Positions 56,204 to 64,000 of a stretch of 64,000 bases of DNA are shown in pieces. The first letter of the stretch is position 1, and each line of letters opens with the position of its first letter. The DNA is from Cognatiluteimonas lumbrici (GTDB lineage Bacteria; Pseudomonadota; Gammaproteobacteria; Xanthomonadales; Xanthomonadaceae), in assembly GCF_006476065.1 (NCBI RefSeq), contig NZ_ML636798.1, positions 478,906 to 542,905 of the forward strand, read 5' to 3'. Both the position numbers and the translations under genes were made by a program. The notes under the pieces were generated by a model. It made no database searches, had not been told where the DNA came from, and worked only from the letters and a program-made list of their open reading frames with translations.

Positions 56204-56253
56204 GCCAGGGTCCTCGTCGGGAGTCCGGCCGATTGTAAGCGTCCGGAAACGCG

Positions 56254-56279
56254 GAAAGGCCGCATTGCTGCGGCCTTTC
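56254..56279. terminator. Terminator hairpin downstream of rpmJ
   Basis: A perfect 11-bp stem GAAAGGCCGCA/TGCGGCCTTTC has a 4-nt loop and A/T-rich outer pairs (AAAGG...CCTTT), a common form of bidirectional intrinsic terminator. It follows rpmJ and precedes the small exported gene on the minus strand. Confidence 0.75.
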
Positions 56280-56333
56280 GCGTGACGCGGTTCACGGGAC
56301 GTGGCGCCGGGCGGCGCTCCCGTGCCCCTGGCT

Positions 56334-56459
56334 TCAGCGCTGGCGCGCCTTGAAGCGGGGGTTGGACTTGCAGATCACGAAGACCTTGCCACGACGGCGG
56401 ACCACCTTGCAGTCGCGGTGACGGGCCTTCGCCGACTTCAGGGAGGACAGGACCTTCAT
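56334..56459 (-). CDS. rpmJ: 50S ribosomal protein L36, type B (bL36B, zinc-independent form)
   Basis: This 41-residue protein is rich in Lys/Arg: [20 protein letters not shown] opening, then [20 protein letters not shown]. It has only two cysteines (17 and 30) rather than the C-C-C-H zinc ribbon, and it is longer than the 37-residue type A, as in YkgO. It sits alone, divergent from cmk, with a strong terminator behind it. In several bacteria such a copy is induced under zinc limitation by Zur, but I see no clear Zur box in the 144-nt spacer. Confidence 0.92.
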   Translation of the reverse strand: MKVLSSLKSAKARHRDCKVVRRRGKVFVICKSNPRFKARQR

Positions 56460-56603
56460 GACGAACCTCGGCAGGAAATATGGCTGGAATGGAGCGGGCG
56501 GGCCGCATACAAAAACGGCGCGAGCGCGCCAGCCGCACATTCTAGCCGGGATTTCTTCGCCGATTCAACTGCCTGGGAGGCGATCGGCGGCTACAATCCC
56601 CCG

Positions 56604-57287
56604 ATGCCGGATACCAGCGACCACACCGTCCCGGTCCTTGCCATCGACGGGCCCTCGGGCTCGGGCAAGGGCACCATCAGCCGCCGCGTCGCCAGCCACC
56701 TGGGCTGGCACTACCTGGACTCGGGCGCACTCTACCGGGCCGTAGGGGTCGCCGCCGGCTGGGCCGACCTCGACCTGGACGACGCCGGGGCTCTGGTCCG
56801 CTGCGCCTTCGATACCGAGATCCGCTTCCGCGAGGCCGCGGACGGCGAGTTGCGGGTGCTGCTGAATGGGCACGACGCCACCGACGAGTTGCGCACCGAG
56901 ACCGCCGGCGCCGCTGCCTCCGCGATCGCCGCGATCCCCGAGGTCCGGGCCGCGCTGCGCGACCGCCAGCGGGCCTTCCGCCAGCCGCCGGGGCTGGTCG
57001 CGGACGGCCGCGACATGGGCACGGTCATCTTCCCGGACGCCCGCTGGAAGGTGTTCCTGACCGCCAGCGCCGAGGAGCGTGCGGAAAGGCGCTATAAGCA
57101 GTTGAAGGACAAGGGGGTTTCCGTTACATTGGACGGTCTGCTGCGGGAGATCCTGGCCCGTGACGCGCGCGACGCCAGCCGCCCGGTTGCGCCGTTGCGG
57201 CCGGCCGAGGACGCCGTCCGCATCGACACCACGGGGATGCCGATCGACGCGGTCGTCGCGCGCGTACTGGAACTCACCAGTCAGTAG
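56604..57287 (+). CDS. cmk: Cytidylate kinase
   Basis: This 227-residue P-loop kinase phosphorylates CMP and dCMP. The Walker A is [14 protein letters not shown] near residue 15. [12 protein letters not shown] binds the [18 protein letters not shown] is the CMP site, and [18 protein letters not shown] is the lid. The ATG at 56604 matches the family start; the frame is open about 100 codons upstream through the rpmJ antisense region, which is not coding. rpsA follows after a 112-nt leader, the conserved cmk-rpsA order. Confidence 0.96.
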   Translation: MPDTSDHTVPVLAIDGPSGSGKGTISRRVASHLGWHYLDSGALYRAVGVAAGWADLDLDDAGALVRCAFDTEIRFREAADGELRVLLNGHDATDELRTETAGAAASAIAAIPEVRAALRDRQRAFRQPPGLVADGRDMGTVIFPDARWKVFLTASAEERAERRYKQLKDKGVSVTLDGLLREILARDARDASRPVAPLRPAEDAVRIDTTGMPIDAVVARVLELTSQ

Positions 57288-57290
57288 CGG

Positions 57291-57305
57291 CCGGGCGGTG
57301 CCCGG
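57291..57305 (+). promoter_or_regulatory. Hairpin in the cmk-rpsA spacer (rpsA leader)
   Basis: CCGGGC-GGT-GCCCGG forms a tight hairpin 4 nt after the cmk stop, within the 112-nt leader of rpsA. E. coli rpsA translation is autoregulated by S1 binding to structured leader hairpins; a similar function is possible here but not shown. Confidence 0.4.
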
Positions 57306-57399
57306 CTGGTTCCCAGGCAACAGACAGGCCCCGGAAAACCCGGGCAATCCACCCAACCCCCCGGCAAGCACAATCCCGTGCGCGCCGACAGAGACCAAC

Positions 57400-59100
57400 A
57401 TGACTCCAGCTGCAACCGAATCCTTCGCAGAACTGTTCGAACAGAGCCAGGCCCACATCGCCAAGCTCAAGCCCGGTGCCATCGTCACCGGTACCGTCGT
57501 CGACGTGCGTTCCGACGTGGTCGTCATCAATGCCGGCCTGAAGTCCGAAGGCATCGTCCCGATCGAGCAGTTCCGCAACGAGGACGGCGAGATCGACGTG
57601 GGCGTGGGCGACACCGTCAAGGTGGCGCTGGACGCGCTCGAGAACGGCTTCGGCGAGACCGTGCTGTCGCGCGAGAAGGCCAAGCGCGCCATGGTGTGGG
57701 ACGAGCTCGAGGAAGCCCTCGAGAAGAACGAGACCGTCACCGGCCGCATCAGCGGCAAGGTCAAGGGCGGCTTCACCGTCGACATCAAGGACGTCCGCGC
57801 GTTCCTGCCCGGCTCGCTGGTCGACGTGCGCCCGGTCCGCGACCCGGTGTACCTGGAAGGCAAGGAGCTGGAGTTCAAGCTCATCAAGCTCGACCGCAAG
57901 CGCAACAACGTGGTCGTGTCCCGTCGCGCGGTGGTCGAGAGCGAGCACTCCGAGGAGCGCGAGGCGCTGCTCGAGAAGCTGGTCGAGGGTGCCGTGCTCA
58001 AGGGCGTGGTCAAGAACCTCACCGACTACGGCGCGTTCGTGGACCTGGGCGGCATCGACGGCCTGCTGCACATCACCGACATGGCCTGGAAGCGCGTGCG
58101 CCATCCGTCCGAGGTGGTGGAAGTCGGCCAGGAGCTCGACGTCCGCGTGCTCAAGTACGACCGCGAGCGCAACCGCGTCAGCCTCGGCCTGAAGCAGCTG
58201 GGCGAGGATCCGTGGGACAACATCGGCCGCCGCTACCCGGCCAACACCCGCGTGTTCGGCAAGGTCTCCAACGTCACCGACTACGGCGCGTTCGTCGAGA
58301 TCGAGCCGGGCGTCGAGGGCCTGGTGCACGTGTCCGAGATGGACTGGACCAACAAGAACGTCAACCCGTCCAAGGTCGTGCAGGTCGGCGACGAGGTCGA
58401 GGTCATGGTCCTGGACGTGGACGAGGAGCGCCGCCGCATCTCGCTGGGCATCAAGCAGGTCACCTCCAACCCGTGGGAGACCTTCGCCGCGATCCACAAG
58501 AAGGGCGACAAGGTCGAGGGCCAGATCAAGTCGATCACCGACTTCGGCATCTTCATCGGCCTGGAGGGCGGCATCGACGGCCTCGTGCACCTGTCCGACA
58601 TCAGCTGGAACGCCAACCCCGAGGAGATCGTCCGCAACTACAAGAAGGGCGACACCGTCGAGGCCGTGGTGCTGGCGGTGGATCCGGAGCGCGAGCGCAT
58701 CAGCCTGGGCGTCAAGCAGCTCGAGCAGGACCCGATGGGCACCTTCGTGGCCAGCAACTCGCGCGGCTCGATCGTCACCGGCACCGTCAAGGAAGTGGAC
58801 GCGCGCGGCGCGATCGTTGACCTGGGCGACGGCGTCGAGGGCTACCTCTCGGTGCGCGACATCTCGCACGAGCGCGTCGAGGACGCCACCCACAAGCTGA
58901 AGGTGGGCGACAGAGTCGAGGCCAAGATCGTCGGCACCGACCGCAAGAGCCGCCAGATGCAGCTTTCGATCAAGGCCAAGGACGAGGCCGAGAGCCGCGA
59001 GGCGATGGCCGAGTACAACAAGGCCGCCGCCGAAGCTTCCAGCGGCACGACCAAGCTCGGCGCGCTCCTGCGCGAGCAGCTCGAGGGCAAGTCCGAGTAA
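57400..59100 (+). CDS. rpsA: 30S ribosomal protein S1
   Basis: This 566-residue protein has six S1 (OB-fold) repeats, seen as recurring blocks such as [91 protein letters not shown] and [20 protein letters not shown]. It binds mRNA and the ribosome to start translation of structured messages. The start is the ATG at 57400; it lacks a strong purine-rich site (GAGACCAAC precedes it), which is usual for rpsA. ihfB follows after a hairpin-containing spacer. Confidence 0.98.
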   Translation: MTPAATESFAELFEQSQAHIAKLKPGAIVTGTVVDVRSDVVVINAGLKSEGIVPIEQFRNEDGEIDVGVGDTVKVALDALENGFGETVLSREKAKRAMVWDELEEALEKNETVTGRISGKVKGGFTVDIKDVRAFLPGSLVDVRPVRDPVYLEGKELEFKLIKLDRKRNNVVVSRRAVVESEHSEEREALLEKLVEGAVLKGVVKNLTDYGAFVDLGGIDGLLHITDMAWKRVRHPSEVVEVGQELDVRVLKYDRERNRVSLGLKQLGEDPWDNIGRRYPANTRVFGKVSNVTDYGAFVEIEPGVEGLVHVSEMDWTNKNVNPSKVVQVGDEVEVMVLDVDEERRRISLGIKQVTSNPWETFAAIHKKGDKVEGQIKSITDFGIFIGLEGGIDGLVHLSDISWNANPEEIVRNYKKGDTVEAVVLAVDPERERISLGVKQLEQDPMGTFVASNSRGSIVTGTVKEVDARGAIVDLGDGVEGYLSVRDISHERVEDATHKLKVGDRVEAKIVGTDRKSRQMQLSIKAKDEAESREAMAEYNKAAAEASSGTTKLGALLREQLEGKSE

Positions 59101-59118
59101 CCGACTGCGCCCACGCAC

Positions 59119-59146
59119 GATGGCCCGGCGGCGACGCCGGGCCATC
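59119..59146. terminator. Hairpin between rpsA and ihfB
   Basis: A perfect 11-bp stem GATGGCCCGGC/GCCGGGCCATC with a 6-nt loop begins 18 nt after the rpsA stop. There is no T-run. It may partly terminate the abundant rpsA transcript or mark a processing site ahead of ihfB. Confidence 0.55.
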
Positions 59147-59175
59147 TGCTGCGCAGCACAGCCGCCGACAGCAAG

Positions 59176-59472
59176 ATGACCAAATCCGAACTGATCGAGA
59201 TCCTCGCAGCACGCCAGTCGCACCTGAAGGCGGACGACGTGGACCTCGCGGTGAAGTCGCTTCTGGAAATGATGGGGGCCGCGCTCGCGCGCGGCGAGCG
59301 GATCGAGGTCCGCGGCTTCGGCAGCTTCTCCCTGCATTACCGGCCGCCGCGTACCGGCCGCAATCCCAAGACCGGCGAGGCCGTCGCGCTTCCCGGCAAG
59401 CACGTGCCCCACTTCAAGCCCGGCAAGGAACTGCGCGAGCGCGTCAGCAACGCCATGCCGGTCGACGACTGA
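59176..59472 (+). CDS. ihfB: Integration host factor subunit beta
   Basis: This 98-residue DNA-bending protein pairs with IhfA. It begins [17 protein letters not shown] and has the beta-arm region [25 protein letters not shown] with the DNA-intercalating proline in RNPKTG. Its place after rpsA is conserved across Gammaproteobacteria. The ATG at 59176 is used. lapA follows after 55 nt. Confidence 0.97.
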   Translation: MTKSELIEILAARQSHLKADDVDLAVKSLLEMMGAALARGERIEVRGFGSFSLHYRPPRTGRNPKTGEAVALPGKHVPHFKPGKELRERVSNAMPVDD

Positions 59473-59527
59473 GGCTGAACGGCCACGCGCCCACGGGGTA
59501 AGCTTGGCGTCCACCCCGGAGGCCCCG

Positions 59528-59755
59528 ATGCGCCTGTTCCGCCTGCTGCTCGCAATCGCCTTCCTGCTCGCCGGCGTCGCCGTCGGTGCGCTCAACCCGC
59601 AGCCGGTCTCGATCGACCTCGGCTTCACGGTGCTGCGCGCCAGCCTTGGCGTCGCCCTGATCCTCGCGCTGCTCGCCGGCGTCGTCGCCGGCGGCCTGGT
59701 GCTGGTCGCCAGCGTGGTCCTTCCGCTGCAGCAGAAGTTGCGCAAGCGCCCGTGA
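59528..59755 (+). CDS. lapA: Lipopolysaccharide assembly protein A (DUF1049)
   Basis: This 75-residue inner-membrane protein has two hydrophobic helices, RLFRLLLAIAFLLAGVAVGAL and LGVALILALLAGVVAGGLVLVASVV, joined by the conserved NPQPVSIDLGF turn. LapA acts with LapB in regulating LpxC turnover and LPS assembly. The ATG at 59528 puts the first helix at the N-terminus; the frame begins eight codons earlier. It overlaps lapB by 4 nt (GTGA). Confidence 0.9.
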   Translation: MRLFRLLLAIAFLLAGVAVGALNPQPVSIDLGFTVLRASLGVALILALLAGVVAGGLVLVASVVLPLQQKLRKRP

Positions 59756-60933
59756 TCGCCTTCCTCGACCAGTGGATCTGGTATGTCCTGTTGCTGCCGC
59801 TGGCGGCGATCAGCGGCTGGGTGATCGGGCGCCGCGGCGGCGAGCGCCACAGCGACAGCCAGGTCAGCAAGCTGTCCACCACTTACTTCCGCGGCCTGAA
59901 CTACCTGCTCAACGAACAGCCGGACAAGGCGATCGAGCTGTTCCTGCACATCGCCGAGCTGGACAAGGACACCTTCGAGACCCAGGTCGCGCTCGGCCAC
60001 CTGTTCCGCCGCAGGGGAGAGGTCGACCGCGCGATCCGCCTGCACCAGGCGCTGGTGCAGCGCCCGGACCTGAGCGACCAGCAGAAGGTGCAGGCACTGC
60101 TGGCGCTGGGCGAGGACTACATGAAGTCCGGGCTGCTCGACCGCGCCGAGACCGTGTTCACCGACCTGGCCCGGATCGACCAGCGCGCGCCGCAGGCGCT
60201 GCGCCACCTGATCGCCATCTACCAGGCCGAGCGCGACTGGGCCAAGGCGATCGAGAACGCCACCCGCTACGAGGCGGTCACCGGCGAGCCGATGGGCAAG
60301 CTGGTCGCGCAGTTCGAATGCGAGTTGGCCGACCGCCACCGCGCGGCGGGCGAGGTCGAGGCCGCGCGCGCCGCGATCGCGCGCGCCTATGCCGCCGACT
60401 CGACCTCGGTGCGCGCGGGCATGCTCGAGGGCCGGATCGAGGTCGAGGCCGGCAACGACCGTGCCGCGATCCGCGCCTTCGAACGCGCCGCCCGCCACGA
60501 CCCCGACTACCTGCCCGAGCTGCTGCCGGCGTTGCTCGCCAGCTACGCCCGCACCGGCGACAGCACCGGTGCGCGCGCCTTCCTGGGCGAGATGGCCGAG
60601 CACTACCGCGGGATCTCGCCGGTGCTCGCGCTGACCCGGCTGGTAGAGGCGGAGCAGGGCGTGGGCCCGGCGCGCGCCTACCTGGCGCAGCAGCTCAAGG
60701 ACCGGCCCTCAGTGCGCGGCGAGGCCGCGCTGATCGACCTGACCCTGGCCGAGAGCGCCGATCCGCTGGCGACCCTGCACGACCTCAAGCACATCACCGA
60801 CCAGCTGCTGGTGCGCAACCCCAGCTACCGCTGCAGCCGCTGCGGCTTCGGCGCGCGCAGCCACCATTGGCAATGCCCGAGCTGCAAGGAGTGGGGCACG
60901 GTCAAGCCGCTGCTCAACTACGCGGTGGTGTGA
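59752..60933 (+). CDS. lapB: Lipopolysaccharide assembly protein B
   Basis: This 393-residue protein has one N-terminal membrane helix (WIWYVLLLPLAAISGWVIG) and tandem TPR repeats (about 45-345). It ends in a C-terminal rubredoxin-like metal-binding knuckle, CSRCGF and CPSCKEWGTVKP. LapB recruits FtsH to degrade LpxC and so sets LPS levels. The start is the GTG at 59752, overlapping the lapA stop. A glycosyltransferase of the MraY/WecA type follows after 1 nt, tying this gene to surface-glycan synthesis. Confidence 0.96.
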   Translation: MIAFLDQWIWYVLLLPLAAISGWVIGRRGGERHSDSQVSKLSTTYFRGLNYLLNEQPDKAIELFLHIAELDKDTFETQVALGHLFRRRGEVDRAIRLHQALVQRPDLSDQQKVQALLALGEDYMKSGLLDRAETVFTDLARIDQRAPQALRHLIAIYQAERDWAKAIENATRYEAVTGEPMGKLVAQFECELADRHRAAGEVEAARAAIARAYAADSTSVRAGMLEGRIEVEAGNDRAAIRAFERAARHDPDYLPELLPALLASYARTGDSTGARAFLGEMAEHYRGISPVLALTRLVEAEQGVGPARAYLAQQLKDRPSVRGEAALIDLTLAESADPLATLHDLKHITDQLLVRNPSYRCSRCGFGARSHHWQCPSCKEWGTVKPLLNYAVV

Positions 60934-60934
60934 G

Positions 60935-61951
60935 GTGGACCTGGGGGGCGTCCCGGCATGGTGGCTGGCCGTGCACCTGGCGGTCGCGGCGGCCGGCACC
61001 TGGCTGGCCCGCCGCTATGCGATCCGGCGCGCGCTGATCGACCACCCCGGCGAGCGCCGCAGCCACCAGTTGCCAACGCCGCGGGGCGGGGGCGCGGGGA
61101 TCGTCGCGGCCCTGCTGCTGGCCCTGGCCTGGCTGGCCTGGTCCCGGCCGGCGTTGCGCCCGGTGCTGCTCGCCGCGGCAACGGGACTGGCGCTGGTGGC
61201 CGGGATCGGCTGGGCCGACGACCACAGACCGCTGCCCGCCATCGTGCGGTTGCTGGTGCACGCGCTGGCGGGCGCCCTGCTCGGGACGGGCCTGTGGCTT
61301 TTCCTGGGCGCACCGGCGTGGTTCGGGGTGCTCGCAGCACTGCTGGCGCTGGTGCTCGTCAACGTCTGGAACTTCATGGACGGCATCGATGCACTGGCCG
61401 CCAGCCAGGCCGGGATCGCTGGCGCCGGGTACCTGCTGCTGGCCGGCCACGGTCCCGTCGCCTGGCTCGCCGCGGCGCTCGTGGCCGGTTGTGTCGCCTT
61501 CCTGCCGTTCAACCTGCCGAGGGCACGCGTGTTCCTCGGCGACATCGGCAGCGGTGCGCTCGGATTCGCGCTTGCATGCGTGGTGGCACTATCATGCGTC
61601 CGAACCCGATTTGATGAATGGGCCTTGTTGGCCCTGCTGCCGCTTGCGCCTTTCGGAATTGACGCGGGATTGACATTGGCATCGCGCATCCTTAACGGCG
61701 AGCGCTGGTGGGAGCCCCACGCCACGCATGCCTACCAGCGATGGGCGCGCCGGGCCGGGCACGGCACGGTCGCCCTGGCCTACGCGGCGTGGACGCTGGC
61801 GGGCGTGGCGCTGATGTTGTGGCTGCCGGCCGGGAGCGGGTGGAGCCTGGCGGCCGCGGCCGGATTCGTCCTGTGTGGCGCCGGCGCGTGGTGGATGGCG
61901 AGGACCAAGGGAAACAAACAGGGAAACCAGGGCAGGGAAGGCAACGGATGA
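60935..61951 (+). CDS. MraY/WecA-family polyprenyl-phosphate sugar-1-phosphate transferase
   Basis: This 338-residue polytopic enzyme has about ten helices. Family sites are RRSHQLPTPRGGGAG (cytoplasmic loop 1), GWADDHRPLP (the DD pair), VNVWNFMDGIDALAA (NxxNxxDG), FLGDIGSGALGF, and HATHAYQRW. It would start a lipid-linked glycan on undecaprenyl phosphate, for O-antigen or exopolysaccharide. The start is the GTG at 60935, one base after the lapB stop; its TGA overlaps the next gene (ATGA). The exact sugar is not predictable, and WbpL-type specificity is possible. Confidence 0.9.
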   Translation: MDLGGVPAWWLAVHLAVAAAGTWLARRYAIRRALIDHPGERRSHQLPTPRGGGAGIVAALLLALAWLAWSRPALRPVLLAAATGLALVAGIGWADDHRPLPAIVRLLVHALAGALLGTGLWLFLGAPAWFGVLAALLALVLVNVWNFMDGIDALAASQAGIAGAGYLLLAGHGPVAWLAAALVAGCVAFLPFNLPRARVFLGDIGSGALGFALACVVALSCVRTRFDEWALLALLPLAPFGIDAGLTLASRILNGERWWEPHATHAYQRWARRAGHGTVALAYAAWTLAGVALMLWLPAGSGWSLAAAAGFVLCGAGAWWMARTKGNKQGNQGREGNG

Positions 61952-63864
61952 AGCAGTGGTTTCCCCCGAAGGGCATCGCGCTCCCCCGCGTCGCGGTGGT
62001 GGCGCACGACCTGTTCATGGTCTGGCTGGCCTGGATCGGCCTGCACGTCTTCCGCTATGCGATCCGTTCCGAGCCGTCGCCCCTGCTGCCACTGTCCACC
62101 GAGGTCGTGCTGGTCCTCCTGGCCCAGGGCCTGGTGTTCTGGAAGGTCGGCCTGTATCGCGGCATCTGGCGCTTCGCCAGCGTCCCCGACCTGATCAACA
62201 TCCTCAAGGCCAGCCTGTTCGGCCTGGTCGGCATCTCCGTCGGCCTGTTCCTGTACAACCGCCTCGAGCACGTGCCCCGCTCGGTGCTGTTGATGTACCC
62301 GGTGGTGCTGACCGCCCTGCTGGGCATGCCGCGGCTGCTCTACCGTGCGTGGAAGGACCACCAGCGCAGGCGGTCCGAGCAGACCGGCACGCGCGTGCTG
62401 ATCCTGGGCGCCGGCCAGGCCGGTGAAGCCCTGGTGCGCGACCTGCGCCGGATGGGCACCTACCAGCCGGTCGGCTTCCTCGACGACGCCGGCAAGTTGC
62501 GCGGCAGCGTCCTGCAGGGCCTGCCCGTGCTCGGTCGCGTGGACGAGGTCGAGCGGATCGCGCCGGAGACCGCCGCCGGGCTGCTGGTGATCGCGATGCC
62601 ATCGCTCGACGCCCCCGCCATGCGCCGCGTGGTCGCCGCCTGCGAGCGGACAGGCCTCCCGTTCCGGCGGGTCCCGCGCCTGGACGACCTGCTGGAGGGG
62701 CGCTCGCTCCCGGGCGAGCTGAAGGAAGTCGCGATCGAGGACCTGCTCGGGCGCGACCCGGTGACCCCGGACTGGAAGGCGATCCGGACCTGGCTCGGCG
62801 GCCGCAGCGTGCTGGTGACCGGTGCCGGCGGATCGATCGGCTCGGAGCTGTGCCGCCAGTGCGCGCGGCAGGGCGCCGCCAGGATCGTCCTGGTCGAGGT
62901 GGACGAACTTGCGCTGGCGACGATGGACGCGGAGCTCCGTCGCGACTTCCCGCACGTGAAGCGCGTGCCCGTGCTGGGCGATTGCGGCGATCCGGCGGTG
63001 ATGCGCCACGCCTTGCGCAGCGCCCCGGAAGCGGTCTTCCATGCCGCCGCCTACAAGCAGGTGCCGCTGCTGCAGACCCAGTTGCGCGAGGCCGTGCGCA
63101 ACAATGTCCTGGCCACCGCCAACGTCATCCACGAAAGCCGCGCCAGCGGGGTCGGTTGCTTCGTGCTGATCTCCACCGACAAGGCGGTGGACCCGGTCAA
63201 CGTGCTCGGCGCGACCAAGCGCCTCGCCGAGATGATCTGCCAGCCCTCGGCGGAGCCGCCGGGCGCCATGCGTTCGGTCATCGTGCGCTTCGGCAACGTG
63301 CTCGATTCCGCGGGCAGCGTCGTGCCGCTGTTCCGGGAGCAGATCCGCGGCGGCGGACCGGTCACCGTGACCGACGCGCGCGTGACCCGCTACTTCATGA
63401 CCATCCCCGAAGCCTGCCAGTTGATCCTGCAGTCCGCGGCGATGGGTTCGGACAACACCGTGTACACGCTCGACATGGGCGAACCGGTGCCGATCAGGCT
63501 GCTCGCCGAACAGATGATCCGGCTGGCCGGCAAGAAGCCCGAGCGTGACATCGCCATCGTCTACACCGGCCTGCGCCCCGGCGAGAAGCTGCACGAGACG
63601 CTGTTCCATGCCGACGAGCGCTACCACCCGACCGCGCATCCGAAGATCCTGCGCGCGGAGGCGCGCGGGATCGAGGCGGCGCGCATCGAAAGCGCGGTGG
63701 CCCGGCTCAGGGATGCCGTGCAGCGCTACGACCTCGACGCGTTGTCCAGTGCGTTGCGCGAGGCCGTGCTCGACTTCGCGCCGGACAACGCCGCAGCGGC
63801 CCCGGTGGAGTCCGAAGCGGGAACTGTCGTAGCATTCCCGAAGCGCCAGTTGCGCATCTCCTGA
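61948..63864 (+). CDS. CapD/WbpM-type nucleotide-sugar 4,6-dehydratase (membrane)
   Basis: This 638-residue protein has four N-terminal membrane helices, a CoA-binding-like Rossmann domain ([18 protein letters not shown]), and an extended SDR domain with [17 protein letters not shown]. The latter holds the catalytic stretch [20 protein letters not shown] and the C-terminal [15 protein letters not shown]. WbpM/PglF relatives convert UDP-GlcNAc to a 4-keto-6-deoxy sugar. They have Met (SMK triad) where classical SDRs have Tyr; this protein has Leu at that position (NVLGATK). The ATG at 61948 overlaps the preceding transferase. galU begins 8 nt downstream. Confidence 0.92.
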   Translation: MKQWFPPKGIALPRVAVVAHDLFMVWLAWIGLHVFRYAIRSEPSPLLPLSTEVVLVLLAQGLVFWKVGLYRGIWRFASVPDLINILKASLFGLVGISVGLFLYNRLEHVPRSVLLMYPVVLTALLGMPRLLYRAWKDHQRRRSEQTGTRVLILGAGQAGEALVRDLRRMGTYQPVGFLDDAGKLRGSVLQGLPVLGRVDEVERIAPETAAGLLVIAMPSLDAPAMRRVVAACERTGLPFRRVPRLDDLLEGRSLPGELKEVAIEDLLGRDPVTPDWKAIRTWLGGRSVLVTGAGGSIGSELCRQCARQGAARIVLVEVDELALATMDAELRRDFPHVKRVPVLGDCGDPAVMRHALRSAPEAVFHAAAYKQVPLLQTQLREAVRNNVLATANVIHESRASGVGCFVLISTDKAVDPVNVLGATKRLAEMICQPSAEPPGAMRSVIVRFGNVLDSAGSVVPLFREQIRGGGPVTVTDARVTRYFMTIPEACQLILQSAAMGSDNTVYTLDMGEPVPIRLLAEQMIRLAGKKPERDIAIVYTGLRPGEKLHETLFHADERYHPTAHPKILRAEARGIEAARIESAVARLRDAVQRYDLDALSSALREAVLDFAPDNAAAAPVESEAGTVVAFPKRQLRIS

Positions 63865-63871
63865 GCAGGTC

Positions 63872-64000
63872 ATGCCCTTGAACAATCGAACGGTCCGCAA
63901 GGCCGTGTTCCCCGTTGCCGGCCTCGGCACCCGTTTCCTCCCCGCGACCAAGACGGTGCCCAAGGAAATGCTGCCGATCGTCGACCGGCCGCTGATCCAG
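63872..64000 (+). CDS. galU: UTP-glucose-1-phosphate uridylyltransferase (N-terminal part)
   Basis: The first 43 residues are visible before the window ends. They contain the nucleotidyltransferase signature [20 protein letters not shown] followed by [12 protein letters not shown], diagnostic of bacterial GalU. It makes UDP-glucose for LPS core and exopolysaccharide. The ATG at 63872 follows the dehydratase stop by 7 nt with a GAGCAGG site, so it is the end of the lapA-to-galU run as seen here. Confidence 0.93.
   Translation, partial: MPLNNRTVRKAVFPVAGLGTRFLPATKTVPKEMLPIVDRPLIQ

Noticed and set aside
56460-56603. Zur box upstream of the type B L36 gene
   Set aside because: No palindrome resembling the GAAATGTTATA-type Zur site was found, so zinc control is not claimed.
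57274-60603. 1109-codon minus-strand open frame antisense to rpsA, ihfB, lapA and lapB
   Set aside because: It spans several well-known plus-strand genes in conserved order; its translation has no motif.

Overview
The window is about 70% GC, densely packed, and has no insertion sequence, prophage or CRISPR array. Gene content points to a member of the Xanthomonadaceae/Lysobacteraceae (Lysobacter, Luteimonas or a near relative). The supporting features are a complete kynurenine-to-aminomuconate cluster, a fabA-fabB pair, a Xanthomonadaceae-type proline-rich transmembrane repetitive protein, the cmk-rpsA-ihfB-lapA-lapB order running into polysaccharide genes, and scattered short GTAG/GTGG-headed palindromes. 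The genus is an inference; no 16S rRNA gene is present.

Left part (1-15,006, nearly all minus strand). A glycosyltransferase 4 / amylo-1,6-glucosidase pair runs off the left edge. Next come two small conserved genes (DUF2939 and TIGR02453/DUF2461 families). A long compact cluster follows, in transcription order: membrane Mrr-like protein, SDR, aldehyde dehydrogenase, beta-carbonic anhydrase, RidA-type deaminase, 3-hydroxyanthranilate dioxygenase, ACMS decarboxylase, kynureninase, kynurenine monooxygenase and exonuclease I. Together the metabolic members convert kynurenine to 2-aminomuconate and on to an oxo-acid, releasing alanine, CO2 and ammonia.

Central metabolism block (15,029-20,219, plus strand): an FHA membrane protein, serC, aroA and serS, with a TonB-like gene convergent to aroA.

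Denitrification region (20,240-34,444). A copper nitrite reductase fused to cytochrome c, with NirV-like and SCO-like partners, faces fabA-fabB. Further right are hemN, an Anr/FNR regulator with its Fe-S cysteines, a quinol NO reductase, NnrS and SirB2. These run on, with almost no gaps, into a PLP decarboxylase and a cysteine-synthase-fold enzyme. TTGAC-N4-GTCAA-type boxes precede nirK, norB and hemN, so one oxygen/NO-responsive regulon is likely.

Middle (34,532-44,878): azoreductase with a divergent LysR regulator, tRNA-Ser(TGA), a GacA-like response regulator, rne with a long structured leader, rluC, phhB, nfuA, the transmembrane repetitive protein and two small cytochromes c. A striking composite palindromic element lies between rluC and phhB.

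Right part (45,069-64,000): an adaptor plus two tandem RND permeases, TraB, the agmatine-to-putrescine pair aguB/aguA, a small exported protein, type B L36, cmk, rpsA, ihfB, lapA, lapB, a MraY/WecA-type transferase, a CapD/WbpM-type dehydratase and the start of galU. The last genes join LPS assembly control to surface-glycan precursor synthesis.

I do not see a clearly novel multi-gene defence or mobile system. The most unusual items are the composite palindrome at 41.2 kb, the palindromes that supply stop codons, the carbonic anhydrase inside the kynurenine operon, and the degenerate membrane-bound Mrr-like and SDR proteins beside it.
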